Shown here one piece after another: positions 60,400-64,000 of a DNA stretch of 64,000 nucleotides. The notes beneath the pieces are model-generated. The model was not told the origin of the DNA, did no database searches, and was given only the letters and a program-made list of their open reading frames with translations. Each line of letters begins with the position of its first letter. Positions within the stretch are counted from its first letter, which is position 1. Source of the DNA: Actinomadura sp. NBRC 104412 (lineage in GTDB: Bacteria; Actinomycetota; Actinomycetes; Streptosporangiales; Streptosporangiaceae); contig NZ_BSTM01000037.1 in NCBI RefSeq assembly GCF_030269515.1, positions 1-64,000 on the forward strand, written 5' to 3'. The position numbers were made by a program, and so were the translations under genes.

Positions 60400-62865
60400 C
60401 AGCTCTCCAGTAGGGCCGTCACCAACGCCGCCGTCCGGGCCTGGAGCGTGTCGAGCGAGTCCAGTGGCTGGATCTGCCCACGTGCGCGCTCGGCCGCGGC
60501 GGAGATCTCCGGGTCGGCCATGGCGATCGCCTCCAGGAACTGTTCGGCCATCATGATGAGCGTCGGATAGACCTCCGCGGCGATCAACTCCTCGACCGAC
60601 CAGCGTGCGGAAGCGAGCGCCGCGTCCAGTCGTCCCCTACGGGCGTGGAGGAAGGCACAGAACAGTTCGGCACGGGCGCGGCCAGAGCGGTAGCGGGCTC
60701 GTTCCAGCGCTTCGGCTGCGGTCTGGAACGAGACCGTGGCCTCTTCGAGGTGGCCGCGTCTGGTCTGAGCGATGGCCAAGGCGGTGTACGCCTTGCCGAG
60801 TTCATGGAACGCGCCCAGTTCGGTTTGAACTTCGATGGCTTGGGCTGCGGCGTTCACGGCCTGGGCTGGATCCGTCCAGGCGAGGATTTCGGCCCGGTTG
60901 GTGAGGACGTTGGCAGGCTCGACGATGGTGCCCGCACGACGGTACAGCTCGGCTGCCGTGTCCAGTGCCTGCTGCGAGGCATCGAAGTCGAGCGCGAAGC
61001 GGTAGGCGAGGTGCTGGAGCCGGACGACATCGCCGCGCAGGAGGAAGTCTCCGCTGGGGGCCTCGGCCACCAACTGATCGGTAAGATCGAGAGCTGTCCT
61101 GAAGCGAACCTTGCGACATGTCCAGGTCGGCGACGCAGAAGCCAGCTCGATGCCGGACGGGTCCGTCGTGGCTGTTCCACACCGTCGTGAAGACTTCGAT
61201 CGCCTTGGCCGTGTCGCCGGCGATGCGGCGGCCGTGGGCTGCGGCGATGGCCAGGCGCGCCCCGATGGTGTCCCGGAGACTCCAGTCGATGGACGGGGTC
61301 AGCCCGACCGCTGTCGTGGCGTCCCCCAGCACGACGGCCGCTTCGGCTTCAAGGCAGCGTGCCGCCTGCGACAGGTCGGCCTCGGCGGCTCGGGAGTCCA
61401 CATATTCCTGCAAGTCGCGCAGCATCCCGTCCACCGCCTGTTTGCCGCCGCAGGCGAGCGCCCGGTCGGCGTAGCCGAGGATGCCCATGCCGCTGAGTGA
61501 GCCGGAATGCAGGCCACAGTAGGCGGCTTCACGGACGGCGCGAGCTCGGGTGGCGAGGCCATTTTCGGTTTCGTGCTCCCGGCGGGCGCGCGCATCCCAG
61601 ACCGCCCGCAGAATCGTTTGGACGTCGCGGATCGCGGGCTCGGACAGCCGTTGCAGGAGGGCCGCGCGCATGAGCTGGTGTAGCCGCTGGCCGTGGGCGC
61701 CAGCGGGATAGACAAAGGAGTACGCGGTCAGGGACTCCCACGCCATCCGGTGCCGGGGCAGGTCGAACGCGTCCGCGACGGCCTGAAAAATCTCGTAATC
61801 GAAGACGCGGGCGACGCTCAGCAACTCCAGCGTGCGGATCTCCTCGTTGGCCACATGGTCGATGAACCGATGCAGAATTTCCTCGGACGAGACGACGGTG
61901 CGCTGCCTGGCCGTGGTTCGCGTGTCGACCGCCAGGTGCAGATAGAACGGGAGGCCCTGGCTGGCTACCGCGATGGCATGGCGGGCGGCATGGTCGGTGA
62001 CGCCGCCCTCGGTCAGGAGATCGAGCCGGGCCTGCATGGGCAAGCCGTCCACCAAATGTTCGTGGATGGCCTCGTTCCACGCCTCATCGTGGACGTCCCA
62101 GCCGAGCCGTTCCCGGCTTGCGACCACCGTCAGGCCTCGGTCGAGCTGGGCTACCAGGTCACGAAGCCACACGTCCGTTCCCGCCGCCCGTCCGGACCGG
62201 AGCCGGGTCGGGACGAGAGCTTCGTAGGCATCGATGAACAACACGAATGGTTTCTCGGTACTTGCCTCGCGCAGGTCCTCGGCGAAGAGGTAGGTGACCG
62301 CGTCTGCCAGTTCGACATTCGTCAGTTCGTCCAGGCTGCGCAGTGTCTCATCCACCTTGATGCGTCGACGGCGGCGCGCGCCGGTCGTGGCCTTCTCGAC
62401 CAGCTTGACCAGGCCGACGCCGGTTCCGAAGACGGGCAGGCCCGCCGCGCCGTCCAAAATTTGGGTGAGGGCTTCGCTTTCTGAGACGAAGGGCAGCTCA
62501 TTACGCGACAACCGCAGGTGTGGATGGAGCCGCTGCCACAGGACCGCGTAGGCGATGTCGAAGCGGTCGAATTTCATGCCTTGCCGACCGAACTCTACCC
62601 GTACGACGGCGAGGGCGTCTTCTTGCTGGCGCATTGCTGGCACCTGCAGATCGAGTGTCGCGGTGCGGTGCGTGGACGAGCAGCGGTCCTTCAGTTCCTG
62701 TAGCAGCCGGGACTTGCCGATCCCGCCGACGCCGACCAGGTTGAGCACGCGCGGCGAACCGCCAATCTGGTCCAGCTCGTGGAAAAACGCGGCGAGTACT
62801 GGTTCACGATCGACGAAGCGGCGGTGCAGCGCTGCGACGCGGCGGAACCGGGGTTCGAGGGGCAT
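60399..62865 (-). pseudogene. STAND/AAA-type NTPase with helical repeats, frameshifted
   Basis: A protein of about 820 residues broken by one frameshift. The N terminus has Walker A LNLVGVGGIGKSRLLQEL (about 43), an ATPase core with a FVLFIDAYEAL Walker B-like strand, then a winged-helix-like part and TPR-like helices (AVNAAAQAIEVQTELGAFHELGKAYTALAIAQTRRGHLEEATVSFQTAAEALERARY). At 61106-61107 one extra base in the GGTTCGC run (coding strand) shifts the frame; removing it restores MSQGRFRTALDLTDQLVAEAPSGDF. The downstream frame is open to its stop and coupled to the APH-type gene. It could be a true pseudogene, a programmed shift or a sequencing error. ATG 62865 is the likely start. Confidence 0.75.
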
Positions 62866-63239
62866 GGCGGCAGGCGTCCCTCCTCGACCAGGATCACTGT
62901 CCCGGCCTGTTCGCATCGGCCATCATGACGTATGGAGAAGTCTGCCGTGAGACGTGCTGTCAGTGGAGGGGAGTTCCGGGCCCCGCCGGATCGGTTGTCC
63001 CTCGGAGTGCGCGTGCTGGCCCCTTGGCTATGTGGCAATACCGCTAAGTTAGGGATCGGCCCAGCATCCTGATCGTTGGTGCTCCGGAGTGGCGGATGCC
63101 ATGGTGGCCAGCGTTCTTGACTCGGTAGTAATTGTGGCGCCCCCGCTTGACGACTCGTGGGTTTGTCCGATTTCTCCGACGTCCCGCCTGCCGCTGTTTT
63201 ATTTCGGTGAGGCTTTCGTTCAAAGCTCTTTTCCGGTGG
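62866..63239. other. 374-bp region between the STAND-type gene and the IS4 transposase
   Basis: It holds the promoter side of the STAND-type gene and, from about 63043, probably the end of the IS4-family element: CGCTAAGTTAGGGA at 63042-63055 resembles termini of actinobacterial IS4 elements. The far end is not in the window, so the terminus is unproven. No gene seen. Confidence 0.4.
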
Positions 63240-64000
63240 TCAGGGGGAAAAGTCCGCCTGCGCGGTGACCTGGCGGCGGATGACTCGAAGTGATCGCATG
63301 AAGGACAATCGGTCAGGGTCGACAGCGGCCTCGTCGGCCGCCCGGCACATCAAGCGCCGGATCGCGTAGTGGGTCAGCAGCAGCGACCAGATCTCCTGGC
63401 GTACCATTTCTGGTGATCGGGACCGCAGAACCCTTGCCGGGCCACGCTGGTGGGTTTTGATCTCGTCGATGAGTCCTTCGAATTCCCAGCGTTCATGATA
63501 GGCGGCCGCCAGTTCGACCGCACTGACCTCGGCAGGGTTCAGTATCGACGTGATCAAGCAGATGATCTCGTCTTTGCCGTTCCCTTCACGGTCGGGGATG
63601 TCGTATTCAACGACGCGGATCAGATGTCCGAATTCCGGGTCGACGCCGACACCGTTACGGGCATCTTCGATCATTCGTTTTCGGCGTGATTTAGATGTCC
63701 GCGGGTTGAAGATCAATGACAGATACGATCCGTCCGGCAGCCATTCCACGACCGGCAGATCGATCGACGCACTCGCCCTCCACAGCAGGTCGGCACCACT
63801 ATGACGGTACGTCTCCCACAGATGGTAACTGTAGAAATTACGGTCTGCCATCACGAGCATGTTCGCTTCGAGATCGCCCGCCAGATCGGCGGCGAGTGTC
63901 TGCTCCCCGCTGCGGCAGCCATCGAACGCGGCGCCGATGATCGCATGGGACCCGCACTCTGCAAGCGCGACCACCAAAACCTGTGGAAGGGCGCTCTGTT
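63240..64000 (-). CDS. IS4-family transposase, 3' part (runs off window)
   Basis: The reading frame is open to the window edge (ALPQVLVVALAECGSHAI continues upstream). Catalytic elements present are Asp in MLVMADRNFYSYHLWETY and Glu in the YREK-type segment AYHERWEFEGLIDEIKTHQRGPARVLRSRSPEMVRQEIWSLLLTHYAIR, typical of IS4. The N-terminal part and the first Asp lie outside. Confidence 0.9.
   Translation of the reverse strand, partial: QSALPQVLVVALAECGSHAIIGAAFDGCRSGEQTLAADLAGDLEANMLVMADRNFYSYHLWETYRHSGADLLWRASASIDLPVVEWLPDGSYLSLIFNPRTSKSRRKRMIEDARNGVGVDPEFGHLIRVVEYDIPDREGNGKDEIICLITSILNPAEVSAVELAAAYHERWEFEGLIDEIKTHQRGPARVLRSRSPEMVRQEIWSLLLTHYAIRRLMCRAADEAAVDPDRLSFMRSLRVIRRQVTAQADFSP

Overview
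The window is high-GC DNA from an actinomycete. It carries XRE/DUF5753 regulators with a DUF397 partner, a mycothiol-dependent dehydrogenase, an actinomycete integrative element (AICE) scar, many GTG/TTG starts and dense start/stop overlaps. An Actinomadura- or Streptosporangiales-like host is plausible, but this is an inference.

Layout. 1-2955: right end of a decayed AICE (replication initiator cut by an IS3-family element, then xis and int) next to tRNA-Phe, with tRNA-Asp beyond. 3.4-8.9 kb: membrane adenylyl cyclase with an intact active site, secreted glycerophosphodiesterase, a cobalt-type nitrile hydratase with its beta subunit split over two genes, and an orphan sensor kinase. 8.9-21.2 kb: two proteins sharing a degenerate cyclase-like domain (one fused to a cyclic-nucleotide-binding domain, one to a membrane anchor, a binding-protein-like region and VWA), an XRE/DUF397 pair, a D-lactate-dehydrogenase-like FAD/Fe-S enzyme, a binding lipoprotein and an amidohydrolase. 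21.4-28.6 kb: S-(hydroxymethyl)mycothiol dehydrogenase with a metallo-beta-lactamase-fold partner, a four-gene overlapping operon of probable biosynthetic character (adenylate-forming enzyme, unknown, GNAT, nitroreductase-like), and another XRE regulator. 28.6-31.8 kb: calpain-type protease lipoprotein with a small lipoprotein, an AlkB-like dioxygenase behind a LexA-type box, and a siderophore-interacting reductase.

31.9-57.7 kb is a defence island. It holds a GHKL ATPase with a probable C-terminal nuclease; a Ser/Thr kinase fused to a motor-dead FtsK domain; and a four-gene overlapping operon on the minus strand (GHKL ATPase-SF2 helicase fusion, UvrD-like helicase, DrmA-like helicase, DrmB/DUF1998). 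Divergent from that operon are HTH-GHKL ATPase, an unknown protein and a DUF6339 protein. Then come two IS5-family elements, a decayed Mrr endonuclease, two cytosine-5 methyltransferases (one lacking the catalytic Cys) and Vsr. The helicase/ATPase set resembles DISARM in DrmA, DrmB and cytosine methylation, but has no drmC phospholipase. Together with the divergent GHKL/DUF6339 operon it is the best candidate here for an undescribed system.

58.2-64 kb: a lipoprotein, a YjbR-type protein with HhH tail, an APH-type phosphotransferase coupled to a frameshifted STAND-type NTPase, and the 3' part of an IS4-family element running off the window.
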